Of a stretch of DNA of 64,000 nucleotides, positions 1-14,100 are shown one piece after another (within the stretch, counting starts at the first letter, position 1; every line of letters begins with the position of its first letter). Both the position numbers and the translations under genes were made by a program. The stretch spans positions 958,624 through 1,022,623 of the forward strand of contig NW_017803932.1 in the NCBI RefSeq assembly GCF_001625305.1. The letters are read 5' to 3'. A model generated the notes under the pieces. That model made no database searches. It had not been told where the DNA came from and saw only the letters and a list, made by a program, of their open reading frames with translations. This DNA comes from Branchiostoma belcheri (taxonomy: Eukaryota; Chordata; Leptocardii; Amphioxiformes; Branchiostomatidae).

Positions 1-435
1 GTGAACTACCGGTATCCTACCTTCCCCAAATGTATCATCCTATATGCTGTCTGTTGCATTGTTATGGATATGATATGACATGTTTTGCCTTGCGCATAAT
101 TAGAATGTGGAGGGGAGTGTTTCTACTTTTACTCTAAGTTTAGTAACGGTTAGGTTTTTTCGTCTGAATTGTTGTGGTCAAACTGTGAAAGGGGCTGCCT
201 CTCCACCGAAAGTTCCCCAGGGCCAAACAGTTATGTAACAATTTGGAGAAACTGTGTCAGTGGAAAATAGTTGGGAATTTATGTCGGAAAATATACGTCT
301 GTCCGCCACTCAAAACAAATACAAGTACTTCCAAAACCAATGGAGCAGTACGTTTTGGGGTTACAACAAACCAACAACAGTCTGTCGGACTCTGTCCATA
401 ACATAATTTATAAACACGAAAAAACTACTCTAACT

Positions 436-477
436 TAGTCTAAGTACTAAGAAACGTAGTCTAAGTACTTAGAAACG
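436..477. repeat. Two-copy 21-bp direct repeat
   Basis: Two adjacent 21-bp units (436-456 and 457-477) differ at one base. Each contains a near-palindrome around AAGTACTTAG. Short local duplication with no assigned function. Confidence 0.8.
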
Positions 478-730
478 CCCCCGGCCCTCCTCCCCATTCT
501 AACTTACAAAAACAGCCGGTTGAAAATCGTGCCTTGGTGCGGTTGGAACCGTGTTGGAAATGTTTCCTTCCACAGCGTCCGGTATAATATAAAATTACGT
601 TCTGGGCACGGCGGGACTGCAGCGAATAACAGCGTATTCGTGTTTGTATTTGACTGCCCTGGGAAAGAGACCGCGCTCCGCGCAAAGCATACTGGGAAGA
701 GCCAACCATAGTATCCTGGGGACGAGTCGA

Positions 731-999
731 TGAACGATGAAAATTTGAGTTTTGAAGGGTGAAAACAAGTTTTGAACGATGAGAATTTGAGTTTTGAAGG
801 GTGAAAAAAAGTTTTGAACGATGAAAATTTGAGTTTTGAAGGGTGAAAATTTGAGTTTTGAAGGATGAAAAATAAGTTTTGAACGATGAAAATTTGAGTT
901 TGAAGGGTGAAAATTGGGTTTTGAAGGGTGAAAATTTGAGTTTTGAAGGGTGAAAATTGGGTTTTGAAGGGTGAAAATGGGTTTTGAACGGTGAAAACT
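731..999. repeat. Minisatellite of about 20-22-bp units
   Basis: About 13 tandem units built from GTTTTGAAGG followed by GTGAAAATTTGA, with variants that carry AACGATG or AATTGGG. Unit length drifts between about 19 and 22 bp. On the minus strand it reads as an artificial repeat peptide (FxPSK / FTLQN), so it produces long but meaningless open frames. It lies about 400 bp upstream of the DEGS1-like start codon. Confidence 0.9.
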
Positions 1000-1382
1000 G
1001 ATCCGATGAAGCCTTGTTGAAGTTGTACCTTTGGTCTTTCGTAAAAACGGTCCCAATTTCCCGCGCAAAAACAGACCTACCTATTGCCGGGTTACGTTTC
1101 TCCGGTGTTCTTCTCTTCTTGTCACAGAACATTCCAGAGAGATCCACCTGTTCTGTCATTGGTCGCTTTTGAGTCATAAATAAATCACGTGTTTACGTTG
1201 CCTAGCGACAAGTCACCGCCTGAAATAGAACCGCACAGGTAACCACAGGGCAGGTAAACACCGGGGATTATCCTCTGCCTTTATGCGTGACCGTCTTCCG
1301 TTCGCAGGCACGGCACAGTACCCGCTCAAGCCGCCAGACGTACACACACCCATCCACCGATCGGCCGGACACAGCCAAAAAC

Positions 1383-4300
1383 ATGGGAGGACATGTCTCT
1401 CGAACCGATTTCGAGTGGGTTTACACGGACGAGCCCCATGCTACACGGAGAAAGGAGATCATGGGTAAGTTTGTTATTGGAAAATTAGGGAATATGAGAC
1501 GCGTAACAGTTATCTGTACCAAGGTATTCAAGTTACGTTACGCATTTGAATGGCGGACGGGTATAAGAAAGGCCAAAAGTTGCATTTATTGGTTAGGCGT
1601 GTTGTATCTTTTATGTTATTCTTGTGGAACTATTAACAATTATATATATACACTTCGTCATAGATATTATAATAGCTCTGGTGAGATATTTAAACGAGGA
1701 ATCGTCCAGTATTTTGGCAAGGCATGGAGGCTAAGATAAACACAAAGTGGACACACCCCGATGATGCAGCACTCTCGCAAACAGGTTCGTGGTGTTTGTC
1801 TAAAGGTCAACGTTCTCATGATCAAAACGGCTCGATATGTTCTGTTTTAATGTAAACGTGATAAATCAGTGCGTGTCCATCAATGATCAGTTGAAAAGAA
1901 ACAACATGGAAAGAATCCTTTATTGCTTTCCGTGCCACCGTAAATGCTAGACCCATACACTATCCCTTTGTCAAACTCATCTTCATTTACTACATGATAA
2001 AACATGTCCTTGGCTATTGTATTTAAAAGATGTTGTCACGCGACATTTTGCAAGGTCAGTTATACCCTTCAAGAAGCGATAAGCTTGTGTATAATTATCG
2101 TCCTAATGGTTGTGTACCCTTGTCATGTGGCCTCCCTTTCTTCGGAGAAGATTTTCCACGGTAAATCGTTTACACACGGACCACACTAGCTACAGGCCTA
2201 TTCGGACGTGTTTATCTAACGGTAAGATATTAAACCGTGAGATAATATGTACTTTCACTGGGCTAAAGCGAGGAGCGTACGTGAGACACGTCATGTGTTA
2301 AGAAAGTCAGTTGCCAAAAAAATATTGACTCACTTTTATGTGACTACGCTGACGTCACATTGACCTGTAGGGTCTGTCGGTTCTATATTGCTGTTGTCTC
2401 TGTTCTTAGGGATGTTTATTTTAATGACCGGGTACCAAACCACATAGTATATTACATGAACATACATGCATACATACATATATTAGATACATATATAGAG
2501 AGAGACAGGGGGAGGGAGAGGGGGCGTTTTTGTTAAACAGTAGCTACGAACGTTGACAGAAGCTGTAACTTGTACGACCAGCAACCGTGGTTCACTTGCG
2601 ACACGTTCCATAAGAAAGTTCTGTTTGACCCTTGTGGTGTCACGGGTCGGTTAAACGTCTGTCGCCTAAAACTCACATATTGTAGTTGGCACTGTTTAGC
2701 ATGATCATATTTAGTCATAGGCCCCTTCTGTCGGGTAGTCCAATCATATTCGTCCCAGAGTATTGCTGAGGTAGGATTTCAGTGTGAGGCTAGGCATATG
2801 TCTGAACCGACCGCTGGCAAGCATCTACGACAACGTCATAGAACAGATATTGTAAGACACGTCCACGACTGCCCTAAGAATGATATCAATTTGCTGTCGA
2901 TGTCGTAGCCACGTCGTAGCTAGACCCGACGCAAATTGACGTGACCGTCTCAGTGAGCGGCTCTGTAACCTGACGCTTATGTTGTGATGAACAGATAGAG
3001 AGCAAGTGATTTTTCATTGGCCTCTGCAAATTGAGATGTAATTGTCGCCATTATTCAGAAAAGAATGTAAAGTAGCCAAAATTCACAGTCGGAACAGTTA
3101 CAAAACCACCGGGTGGGGGTGGGGGCTGTTATACAACGAGCGTTCGGCGGTTGGGTGTGTCCGCGTCAGTGACAGGTGTTATTATGTTGCTGCCATCAGA
3201 GACAATTCAATGTGTGTCATAGGAGCGGCTCCTTTCTAAGCGTGTGGACGTCGACATTTGAAACCTCCGGCTGAACCTCACTGTGATTGGAGCACACAGA
3301 GGGAGAGACCAAAGACAAACTTATGCATGCAAGCCTTGCGATAATTTACTTTGGTTAAACAAAATATCATCTTCAACGATGGGGAAGACTGTCTACACTG
3401 GGTCCTTAAAGCCCCCATGCAACGGGATGTGCATTTTGAGAATAAACAGCTTTACACATATGTAATTGTGGAAATTGCCTCATTTTTATCCAAGCGCCCA
3501 TGAATTTGCGAATACTGAGTGTTAAGTCCACCAGCTCTACTCTGGTGTAAACGTGTCAACAGAATGAGCAATGTTAGTCTTGGCTAAACACACAGGATTA
3601 TGATGGATTTGAAACTCAATTCGTCAATGTTTACCTTTGTTAATTCGTCTTTGTTTCAGCTAAGTATCCCCAGGTGAAGAAGTTGATGGGGCACGATCCG
3701 AACCTCAAATACTGGGTGTTTATAATGGTCGCCGTGCAACTGACGATAGCCTACTTGTTGAAGGTAAACATGAATCTGAATTTCTCTGTTGGTAGCATTC
3801 ACTCTGAAGCATGATATCAAACTACCGGGGAACGTTCCACACAAGATGACTCACCAAATATTTTTGTCACCAGTCTTTATAAATGAATGGGCGGTGTTGC
3901 AGATGGATCTAGCAATATCATCAGGGCCCTGTAACCATCCCTGGATAGAGGACGTAATAAATTATCTGCAACGATGTAGTCTCCAAGTAATCTCTTAACT
4001 TCCTGCTCCAGAGGAATAAACGCCTGGTTGTTTTTTCTATGTCTGCCGTAGGATTCCTCCTGGCCACTGATTCTACTGACCGCCTACTTCATAGGAGGGA
4101 CCATCAACCATATCATGCTTGTCGCTTGGCACGAAATTTGCCACAACCTCGCCTTCGGACACGCTCGGCCCAGAGCGAACAAGGCCCTCGGCATCTTCGG
4201 AAACGTCATCATCGGTTTCCCGGCATCCATCTCGTTCAAAAAGTATCATCTAGAGCATCATAAGTTTCAGGTAGATTGTTACGCATACGTAAGAATATAA

Positions 4301-6186
4301 ATAGCGAATGACTAGCTCGAACTTCTTTCCCGGCTTCTAAGGCTTTCAAATAGTATGACAAAATACTTGTTGACAAACTGTAGAGTCAGTCGCCTTTTAT
4401 GAAACCGGATCGAAGCCGATACAAAAGGTTGTGTTGCGCTAGATACTTATAGAGGTGTTTGTAAACTGCTGATTTTGATGGAGGAACTAGTATTCTAGTT
4501 GCTAAAGGTCGTTTTTGAGGGGGTTTGGCTTCAGGAATACTAGGTCTACCGCTAAGAAGCCTGTTCAGCACCAAGGACAGCGCGTATGGGTACGTTAGAT
4601 TTTGCGCCACGCTCCATATATGGTATTCCCCCTTGCCACCGCATGTGAACGTATGTTACCTGTCAGATTACCCCCTAGATTCATTAACTCAAAAATCAGA
4701 GACTTAAAGCAACAGATTTGAACTGAAAAATGTACTTTAATTGAAATTCCTTGAACGATCGCAGAATTAGTATTTATCAAAAGAGACTGAAAACTCGCGT
4801 GAAACAACGCGTACGCATCTACAATGTTCACTCAAGTCTGTAAAATTTTTCTTTCTATCACTTTTACCACTCAGGCCCAAGACGGTTTCGACCCTGACCT
4901 TCCGACTGTGTTTGAAGGTCAGTTCTTCTGTAACTCGTTAGGCAAGGCATTGTGGGTGTTCCTGCTGCCCGCGTTCTACTCGCTCCGCCCCCTGGTGGTG
5001 CGGCCAAAACCCATCACCGACTATGAGGTCATCAACCTCGTGTTGGTGGGCATCGCTGACGTTCTCATCGTGTACTTCATGAGCTACAAGGTAAGATGCG
5101 CTCATACGCGCCATATGCATGCGCAGATTCCTGTTTTATATCAATATCATTACCGGACGATGCATCTTTAACGTCTGCAATTTCACAACTTTTTTGTAAA
5201 ATGACAAATGAGATATTGGTCGACCAAAATTATTAAGTTTGCGAACTTTGAAAAATTTGATGAACAAAAAATTAACCAACAAAACGGCTGACACGCCACT
5301 CTTATACTGGCTAAACTGATAATTTTGAGAATAGGCTGCTGGGATTGGTTTAATGACAACCTCGAGGATTTATTCGACCCGTTATTTACCTTTTACTTTT
5401 CAGTCACTGTTCTACCTGGCTATCGGTACCCTGCTAGGCTTGGGGCTCCATCCCATGGCTGCACACTTCATCGCGGAACACTACATGTTCATTAAGGGTC
5501 AGGAGACCTACTCGTACTACGGACCGATGAACGCCATTACCTTTAACTTGGGCTATCACATGGAGCACCACGACTTCCCCAACATTCCAGGATGTAACCT
5601 ACCCAAGGTACATGTAAAAAACTGTTTTTCCTATTTCTTATTTTTCAAAAAGGCCAATGCGAAAGACGCCGGGAATCAAAGCTGAAAAGCTCTAAAGCCA
5701 AATATTTCAACTTTGTTGAACGCACAGAAACGCCTCAAGTGTTAATCAAAATAACTATTCTCCATCCCGCGTATGTCAAGGCAGTATTGCCCTATAGTTC
5801 TGAGCAATATAGTTCTGAAATGTCATCATTGTCTTTTATTTCATGCATAATTTTGGTGACGGAATAGAGATACATTCCAGACAACTGCGGTCGAAACAAA
5901 AGCGTCTGTGTGTATTCCTTCTAAATCGGTTGCTGATATACTGTCCCCCGATGCTTTTTCTATGAAAGGTCCACCAAATTAAGACCAGCCTGTTTCCCAT
6001 CCATTGTAGTTAAAGGAGATCGCTAAGGAGTACTACGAGCCTCTGCCTTCCCACTCGTCATGGCCGAAAGTTATTTGGGACTTCATCACAGACCCGGCCA
6101 TCGGTCCGTACTGCCGGATGAAGCGCCGGAGCAACCGGGCCAGGGACAACGGCAGCTGCGACGACGACCCCGACAAGGACATGTAA
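1383..6186 (+). CDS. DEGS1: Sphingolipid delta(4)-desaturase (dihydroceramide desaturase), DEGS1-like
   Basis: Six exons: 1383-1464, 3660-3763, 4052-4270, 4875-5090, 5404-5607, 6010-6186. All junctions are GT-AG and the frame closes, giving 333 residues (human DEGS1 has 323). The enzyme is an ER membrane desaturase that puts the 4,5-trans double bond into dihydroceramide to give ceramide. The start MGGHVSR fits the family's N-myristoylation site, and the ATG context (AACATGG) is good. The three di-iron histidine boxes are present: HEICH at residues 89-93, HLEHH at 128-132 and HMEHH at 259-263, followed by [24 protein letters not shown] and AEHYMF are near-identical to vertebrate DEGS1. The C-terminus ends in a short acidic tail (DDDPDKDM) where vertebrate proteins differ. 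DEGS2 is a less likely alternative; in an invertebrate the gene may be pro-orthologous to both. Confidence 0.95.
2461..2525. repeat. Simple repeat in DEGS1 intron 1
   Basis: CATA-rich tetranucleotide run followed by AG/GGGA purine-rich sequence. Low complexity only. The rest of the 2.2-kb first intron (1465-3659) shows no other recognisable feature. Confidence 0.7.
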
Positions 6187-6349
6187 TCATCGGCAGCTTT
6201 TATCAAAGTAGTATAATACAGACCGGCTGACGTACATCATTCAGGAGGTCAATGGGTCACCGAATGATATGAGTTAAGTACAGTAGAATATCTATATTAG
6301 TAAATGCAATGATACTTTCATATCAAAGTGATGAGGCTTGTTTTGGTAA

Positions 6350-6355
6350 AATAAA
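6350..6355 (+). terminator. Possible poly(A) signal of the DEGS1-like gene
   Basis: AATAAA lies 164 bases after the stop codon, in AT-rich sequence. Other AATAAA motifs occur further on (near 6500 and 7447), so alternative 3' ends are possible. Confidence 0.45.
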
Positions 6356-8627
6356 AAAAAACTGGGCTAGTGAATCACTTTTGGAAGGATATACACATGC
6401 ACATGTACTCAGTAGTGGAGACGTGGGTAAGTGTGAAGTCAAATTTCAGGAAGACCATCCCTACCTTTAATACTACTTATTTTTGTTACAATGAAATCTT
6501 AATAAATGCAGTAATACTTTCGAAAGTGATGAGACCTGTTTTCATAGATAAAAACAAACAAACAAACAAACAAAAATGGGTTGGTGAATCGCTTTGAAAA
6601 GGTACACTTAGAAGCAAAGTGGAGATATATTGGTATGTAATGTATGGCATTAACTTTCATTTGAAAATCATGTACTTAATGTTAGTATTTGTGATCTACA
6701 TGAAGATTAAGTGCAACATGTTAAAAAGGTCTTGTTCTATGTTTGTATGTGTGGCATGTACATGTATATTGATACGTCTGGGAAGACTCCTAGAAAGTCT
6801 CAACCATATGTTAAAACATGGTATTGACAAGTGTGTTGTTTGAAGTAGTCTACAGGGCTATGAAGTTTAATGTGCCTTTGGCTCAAATATCTAGATACCT
6901 GGATAATTTTTCATGACACTGTGGCAGATGTACTGACACACTATATACAGACACTCAGTGTAACAGTTGTAGCACGCAGCTGCTTTGGCCTTAATCACAT
7001 TTTCATAAAAATAATTCTGTACAACTATTTCCAAGTAAATGTACCTACACCTTCCATGTTTAGAATAACTGTTTCCTTTACTTGGTCTTCCATCGTGATA
7101 ATAATGTCTTTTGTTTGAATTTATTTGATTGTTACTGACATCTATCCAAGCACCATGTGAATGTTTGAGTGTATTTTTTTTGTTCACACAAACCTCTGCT
7201 CTGATGATGAAGTGTATTAATTATGTGCATGATATAATTTTTGTTTACCATGTTGTGACATAATCCAGAGAATTGCTAACAGATCATATACGTAAATGTG
7301 GAGGTTTTACCTTTGTTGTTGTGTCAAACTGTCAATGTTCTTCGATTCTTTAACTTAATCACTGCAACATTTTGTACAATGCAATTAGCACCTTCCACGA
7401 GACTGCTTTAGAGTGGTGAATACTCATATTTGATTGTTTCTTCTAAATAAAGAATGAACACTTAACAAATTACATACCATGAAGAAACCTGTGAAGTCTC
7501 TCACAAAGATGTCACAATGATAACAGTAACTACTAGTATATTAATTCTTTCTGCAGTTCCGCCTAATCCTGCAAGGGTCTTGAAATATAGTCATGTACAC
7601 ATGTATGCTGGGGCTGGATAATCTCCAAGCAGAGTAATCCTTTCCATCATCGTATTTCTTAAGGGTTCTCCTTGAAGAATGTGAACTGTTAAATTTTAAA
7701 ATATTGAACACTAGAAAAGAGTACCAAATGTTGCTAATGAGGTTTAAGACACTGAGACTGAGTTGAATCCTCACATCTGCTTGGAAATTAGGGCACTGGG
7801 CTGGTGTGTGGTTGTAGCTAGCCTGTGTTAAACATCTCATAAACACTGCTGGGGGTTACTTGGTCTCCTATTCTTCTGTAGGCAGCAACTGTTGGGTGGG
7901 CCAGCTGCTAGGAGTGCAATTTAGTCATGCTATGGTTTGTTGCCATTTAAAGGCAAGCCCATGATACATTCTCTGACTACTTTTAAAAGTTTTACAACAT
8001 TTGAAAACTTAAAAAAAAATTCACAGCACAAAAAGTCCATTCTATGTCTCCAATGGGGAACCAGTCAGTATTTTATTTCTGACTGCAAAAAACATGTTTC
8101 ACTAAATCCTATAATTTCTACGGCTCAGTTGGATGAGCTTAACACTGCTTCTTGCATCTCTATGCATAGTTAAACATATTGCACCATGTCATCAACAAGT
8201 TTCATAGCAGACAGTATTTGATGTCAGGTTAAAGAGTTTTAACAATAATATCATGGCTGTTGTGACAATGGATCATCATGTCTACCATTACAAAAGATAA
8301 CAAAGAAAAATATGTAAAAACCCTCTGAACATACACTTCGATTTTCAACAGTTATGTGGCAACATACCACTTATAACCATAACTCTTAATCTGGCTAATT
8401 CATTTTATCTACATGCAAGTTCCAAAAGTGAATTCTTAACACTGGTAGTGTCATGAATCCCTGATTGCATTGCAAAGATTTCACACCCACAAACCCCCCT
8501 GCTTTAGCAAATCCTATCTTGGCACGTAGACAGCCATGGATTATGTAGAATGTTATAGAATGTTAACTTGGAGTACAGACTTGAGAAGTCTTTCAGGTAT
8601 CAGTGAATGTATTGGAACTGAATGGTC

Positions 8628-8698
8628 TGATCATGTAGCCTGGGTGCCATCCCCAGTAGTATTTGCCTACTGGGGATGGCACCCAGGCTACTGATCAT
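8628..8698. mobile_element. Perfect inverted repeat flanked by a 7-bp direct repeat (MITE- or hairpin-like)
   Basis: Two 25-bp arms (8635-8659 and 8667-8691) are exact reverse complements around a 7-nt loop. The arms begin GTAGCCTGGGTGCC. The whole 57-bp unit is flanked by TGATCAT on both sides (8628-8634 and 8692-8698), which looks like a target-site duplication. A foldback miniature element fits best. A microRNA-type hairpin is an alternative, but perfect pairing over 25 bp is unusual for an animal precursor. Confidence 0.7.
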
Positions 8699-11167
8699 GG
8701 GGAAATACCCAACTGAATTACATCATAGAATGGATTATTACTCATACAAATGTATGACGTATCTTACTCCTCCATTACACCATGGTTTATGTTTCATACC
8801 ATGATTACACAGTACACATTGCTGGCAACCTCATACCACATCCTACTGCCCAGGGTATACTGAATCACAACCCTGTCAATCAACTGAAACCCAATCTCTG
8901 CACACTCATTTCCAATCCTTCCTACTTTAATATATAGAACAAAATACATACAACCTCCCTATTTAATCTGTGCAGCCTAAAACAATACTTTCATTGTGAA
9001 AGTAGTTAGTTGACATCAAACATTAGATCTCTGGATGGTTGAGACATGTATACATGATTGGTGTTAACATAACCCGATGTCAAAAACCACCAATAATTCA
9101 CTGCAACCTAAAATGATATGAATAATTATAGTTGTCACCAATAATATACAAAGAAAATACATGCCTTAAAAACAAGGGTAACAAATCATTTGGACAAACC
9201 AACATGATTCTATATGCATTCAATAAAATTCACCATAACGTGGAGTCAACAATAATCCACAAAATATCCTTCAAACAATAATATTAACATTTATCGCTTA
9301 TATACCAACAAACTGTCATAATAACTTAAATCAGTACAATATAAGTGTAGTAACATTTTGGACCCATTCCAGTGCATACGTGATATATATCTATATTATT
9401 ATTCTCTTTATCTGATGATATTCTAGAGGGCAAATGTACAACTGGTGTTAACACTTTTCTATTGAAAGTAATGATAAGTGCAACCCATACTAGAAGGAAA
9501 CAATCATCATGATAGAGAATAATTTCATAGAGCAGAGTTGTTCTTCTTCATAGAGAATATTGCAGAAGACAACATAAAAGATGGTCAATGAAATGCTTTT
9601 GACAAAAAATTCACCTGTACATATAATTTGGACGAAGATAGACACACATAACAGAGTTGTACTTTTCTTTCATCTGTTTTATGTTCAGATGATGATTATG
9701 TTCAGAACAAGACTATAAATTGCTGACCTTACACAAAACTCTAAATATGGCAATTGGAAATGTCATAATGTCAGGTCTTGCATAAATAGTGGTCTGACTT
9801 AAATTCCTGAAAGGTACTGGCAACACACAATGGATACCTGTCCGGTCACAGTACACCAGTTTGTTTTGTAAGGCAACGGCTTCAGTTTGGTACAGTTCTA
9901 GTGGACACACTGTTCGGTAGCTGGTCAAGACTCACTGAAAGGAAAACAAGCATGGTGAGCCAGTCCCTTCAATCTCCGAACATGCAAACTTGCACGTGAT
10001 TGGATGAACTACCCACCTCCCCACGCCAATGACTCCTGCCCGCCACCAATATTCAAATCATTCAAAACAAATTTAATTCCTTGATATCTATGGTATCACA
10101 TGGCTCAAAATACAAATCTGTAATTTGATTCATACCAGAATTATTGACCATGTATTCTTTCTTAGCTTGCCAATTTGCATGTTGTTTTTATCTTTTTCTT
10201 GTGTCTTGAAAACTTTTCTGCAAATTGCTAGTGTTTTTTTTTAGTCCAGGACTATAAGATAGCAGTTTCACCAGAACACCTGTAATCATGCCCCACATTA
10301 TTGCGGCAAATATCTTAAAACCCCTTTTTTTCTAGTTTGAACCTTGAGCTGTTAATTTGCACCATGAGAGTAATTCTAATATTGCTGTGAAGATAGATAA
10401 CAGCAAGTAATTTAATACATCTGGCTAGGGAGCTCCTCATTGAGGCAACAAAATCTCAGTTCTTTGTTTGGTGTATTTTCCCTGTCAGGTCGTAGAGGGG
10501 AGGGCAGTACTAGTATCTTGTGGCCCTGCCTGCCCCCCTCTCAGTTTTTATTTAATTTCACGAGAACTTCTGTGTTCACAAGAACTACTGTTGAGAACTG
10601 TATTGCAGCACCATGGTATCTTAATGACTTCTGACTACAACTGAGAATCATGAACTTTGCTGTCTTTTCAGGACTTAAACAGATCATGGGAAATAAGTTT
10701 TCATTTTTAGAAAATACAATGTATGTGAGGGAGTTATGTCTCGAGTACAAAGATTGTAGTTAGGATGCTTGCTTGATATGATTTGTACATGCATCACTTA
10801 ACAAGGCAAACAGTTGAAGTCTGATATTTCAAGCAAACTTATAATACATGTAGTGGTGGGTTAAGTTGTTTGGACCATCCCCTAGCACTTCTTATACTGT
10901 ATCAAAAACCATCACAACTATGCCTCATTCACCAGTTAGATACAAGCTGATACATGCATTCTTTGATTGAGAAGGAAGGCTTGTTTTTGCATCCACAACG
11001 TTTACAAGAAATGGCACACTCTACCATGCAAGGGGAAGAAGAGGTCTAGAAAATCACACAGTTCAGCTCCAGAAAAAGTTGTTAGCAGCTGAATGCCCTA
11101 AAAAGTTCAAACCTCAGCCAAAGACACATTCAAGCAGCCAGGCACTATACGTCTCCTATTACTGTAT

Positions 11168-14100
11168 CTACTTCTCGTACAGATGGGGCTTGGACAGGGT
11201 GGTGTCCACGGGCTGCGACGGCCTCATCTCCCTCAGGAACAGCGTGACGACGGTGAAGGTGGCTGCGTTTACGGGGAACGCCCGGATCAGTGTGGAGGTC
11301 AGTCCTCTCGTGTAAACCGTCCAGCCCTCCGTCTGGTAGCTGCGCACAAAGCAGTCCAACGTCCCCTTGTACACGTTCTTGCCCCCCACGCCGTCTGCCT
11401 GGATGCGCGACTTGATGACGTCGATGGGATATGTGGACATCCACGAGGCGATCCCGCTCATTCCCCCCGCAAACATGAGTGGGAGCATCCCGATGTGCTC
11501 ATTGGGGTCCTTCGGAGACAGCATTTGGCAGATAACGTCATATGTAGCAAAGTAAACACCAAAGGCAGGGGTTTCCCTCCATATAGTAAGGTACATTCCT
11601 CTACAGCAACCTTTCAGCCCTTCCTTCCTGTAGATCTTCAACAGACAGTCCAGAGAATTTTTCACATCCTTTTCTTTCCTGGTCTTGGCTTTCTGTCCCA
11701 TGCCCATGAGCTGCATGCGGGTCTTGGCCAGCTCCATGGGCGAACACACTAGAGTCTGCACAGCTCCCGCCGCACTGCCTGCCAGGAAACTGTTCAGTAC
11801 GCTTCCCTCGCCGATCACACGCATCACGTTACCCTGCACTCCGAACACTATAGCGTTGATGAAGGTTAAACCTATGAGAGGTGAGGTCATGCCCTTGTAC
11901 AAGCCGAATGCCTGCAATCATGAGAAAAAATCAAGGTTAAGGAAGACATATATTGGTCAGGCTTCATCACATCTGTCTATCTTTTTGCCTAAGCCATGTA
12001 GGATTTCTAAACTGTACAACTGACTGTACTGAATTATAAATAGTTCCCAGTTCCTTGTCAATCTTGAGTTTGTATTAATAAAAATGTGTTCTTTTAGAAA
12101 ATAACACTGGCCTGTGCTGTTGAGTCCTCCTATAAACATATACCTTGATTTGTTTCTTTATTACATAACATTATTATCATGTAAAAACTCACCGATTCCT
12201 TTCTGATAATCTCTGCGAAGCAGTGAAAGGTGCCTCTGTACAGGCGATTAGTGGCCGACTGTGTCTGTAGACGTACCTGGAAGTACAGGGAAGACAGCTG
12301 ACCATCAGTGCCAGTTAGTAAACTAGTATACAACTTGCATGTGTTGGAAGAGTAGTGATACAAAAAGCTCCCCTAGCTTTTCTTAGTCAAACTGCAGCTT
12401 CAGGCCCACTAGCTCTTTATGGCAATGTTTTGGTTGTTATAATAATAATAATATAACCATGATAGATATTTTCATACTTTGCTTTCCTTTCAAGTTCAAA
12501 CAGAAGCTTCATTCATTCAAAGCATCAATTTGATGCTATGATCCAAAGCTGTAAAGATATTTATAATACCTGTATACATGTAATAGTCAACAATTGGGAT
12601 TGGTTGGCAAACAATTTGCTTTCAAAGTGGCCTATTTTTGGAAAGACGTGACAGTGATGACATTAAGGAAATACATTTGTCTGTAAGCTAAGAGGCAGCA
12701 ATTTGACATATAACGGAATACACTGCAGGTTCTGTTTGTAATAATGGCAAGACAATTCCTTTTTCTCCAGCCTTTGTTCCAAGAAACACATCTGATTTGA
12801 TGTATAGAACTAACAAGACTCAAAAGCTGTGACAATTGTAATCTCTGGCATCCCTAAAGTGCCTGTCACAGTAGTCACTCTCACACCAGATACAACTGCT
12901 GCATATATTACAAGTATACATACTGTCTATTTACATGTAGGACAGACACAGTGGACAGGGTCAGTGCAACTATGTAGGTGTCGGGCCTCAGATGGGATTG
13001 GATAACAAGAACACCAAATATAGCTGATAAAATGTCAATATGACCCAATTGGGGGCATAGTGGTACTTCTCCGTCCTTCCATCTTGTATGTTAGCTCTTT
13101 GGCTCTAGATTTATCAACCACTTACAATACAGGACAGTCACAGGGCTGTCTCTAGCTGATTTATGGAAATATAAAGTTGATTCTGTTACCAGTTGTAATG
13201 TTATAAATACAGTACTGTATAAAAATTTATGTAGAATGTAAACAATTATCATACAACAATCAACGCTGTTGGTGAGGTTTTTCTCTACTGTACAAATTCT
13301 CTGTATATTTGTATTCCTATGTGATATCTATGTACATCCTTACTAATAAATGTTGTATATGTACCCTATACTATAGTTGAGTAATCGTGTGTTTTCAGTC
13401 TGTTCACAGGGTGAAACATCAGTCGGACTCCCAGCTTAAAACCACAAAATCCTTTTCAAACTTGGAATTCATCTTCAAACACATGTCAGGTCCCACATCC
13501 TTTCCCGCCATAAAAAGTCATTTCCGATAATGAATTATGAAAGACTTCAATCATACAAGGTCGCTGCACCTCAGAATCCACAAGACAGATCAATAAGACA
13601 TTTTCTCCGGATGACTTGCTGTAATGGACATGGATTTCTTTCTTCCACCATCATATTTTGTCACCTTCTTTGACCCCACACATTTGTCACATGCAGAGAA
13701 TGTCAGGCTATATAGGAAGCAGACTGTTGGATCCCTACAAGGGGAAACTCTGAGTTTGTTTTGATAGATGGTGTGAAGCCCTTTATCTACTTTACATGAC
13801 TATACTAGCTTAAAAGAATTTTTTGTGAATATCACGAAAAGTGTATTTGGTAGACAAGTGACTAAAATATAAAGAAGAACTATCCTGCCTTTAGACAAAT
13901 TCATGAATTTTGGCATCGTCCCCAACATGGAAGACAACTCTAGTGACCTCAAATGTTTCCACTGCAGCGGCACTGCTCCTAAAAAACTGGCACTGGGTTT
14001 TGAACTGGTTTTGGGGAAATAAGAGTATTCATCATGCTGATATCATATGACACAATTTATCAATTCATAGACTCGGACTGAGCAAAAGTGGTGAAGCACT

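Larger units (their letters stand above)
1..1382. other. Upstream region of the DEGS1-like gene
   Basis: No coding exon is recognised here. The stretch holds a two-copy 21-bp direct repeat (436-477), a minisatellite (about 731-999) and, nearer the gene, a more GC-balanced segment from about 1050 with an inverted CCAAT box (CATTGG, 1158-1163). The last part is likely to contain the promoter and 5' UTR of the desaturase that starts at 1383, but no TATA box or start site can be fixed. Open frames across 461-1177 are products of the repeat. Confidence 0.5.
6187..11167. other. Convergent intergenic region
   Basis: This 5-kb stretch between the DEGS1-like and SLC25A29-like genes holds the 3' UTRs of both and no exon that I can recognise. 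Small open frames here lack splice support or family resemblance. An AATAAA on the minus strand (10552-10547) is a candidate 3' end for the SLC25A29-like gene. The notable structure is the inverted repeat at 8628-8698. Confidence 0.5.

Noticed and set aside
461-1177. Long minus-strand open frames with FHPSK/FTLQN repeats
   Set aside because: They are translations of the 20-22-bp minisatellite. The peptide repeats follow the DNA repeat, there is no splice or family support, and two frames are open at once.
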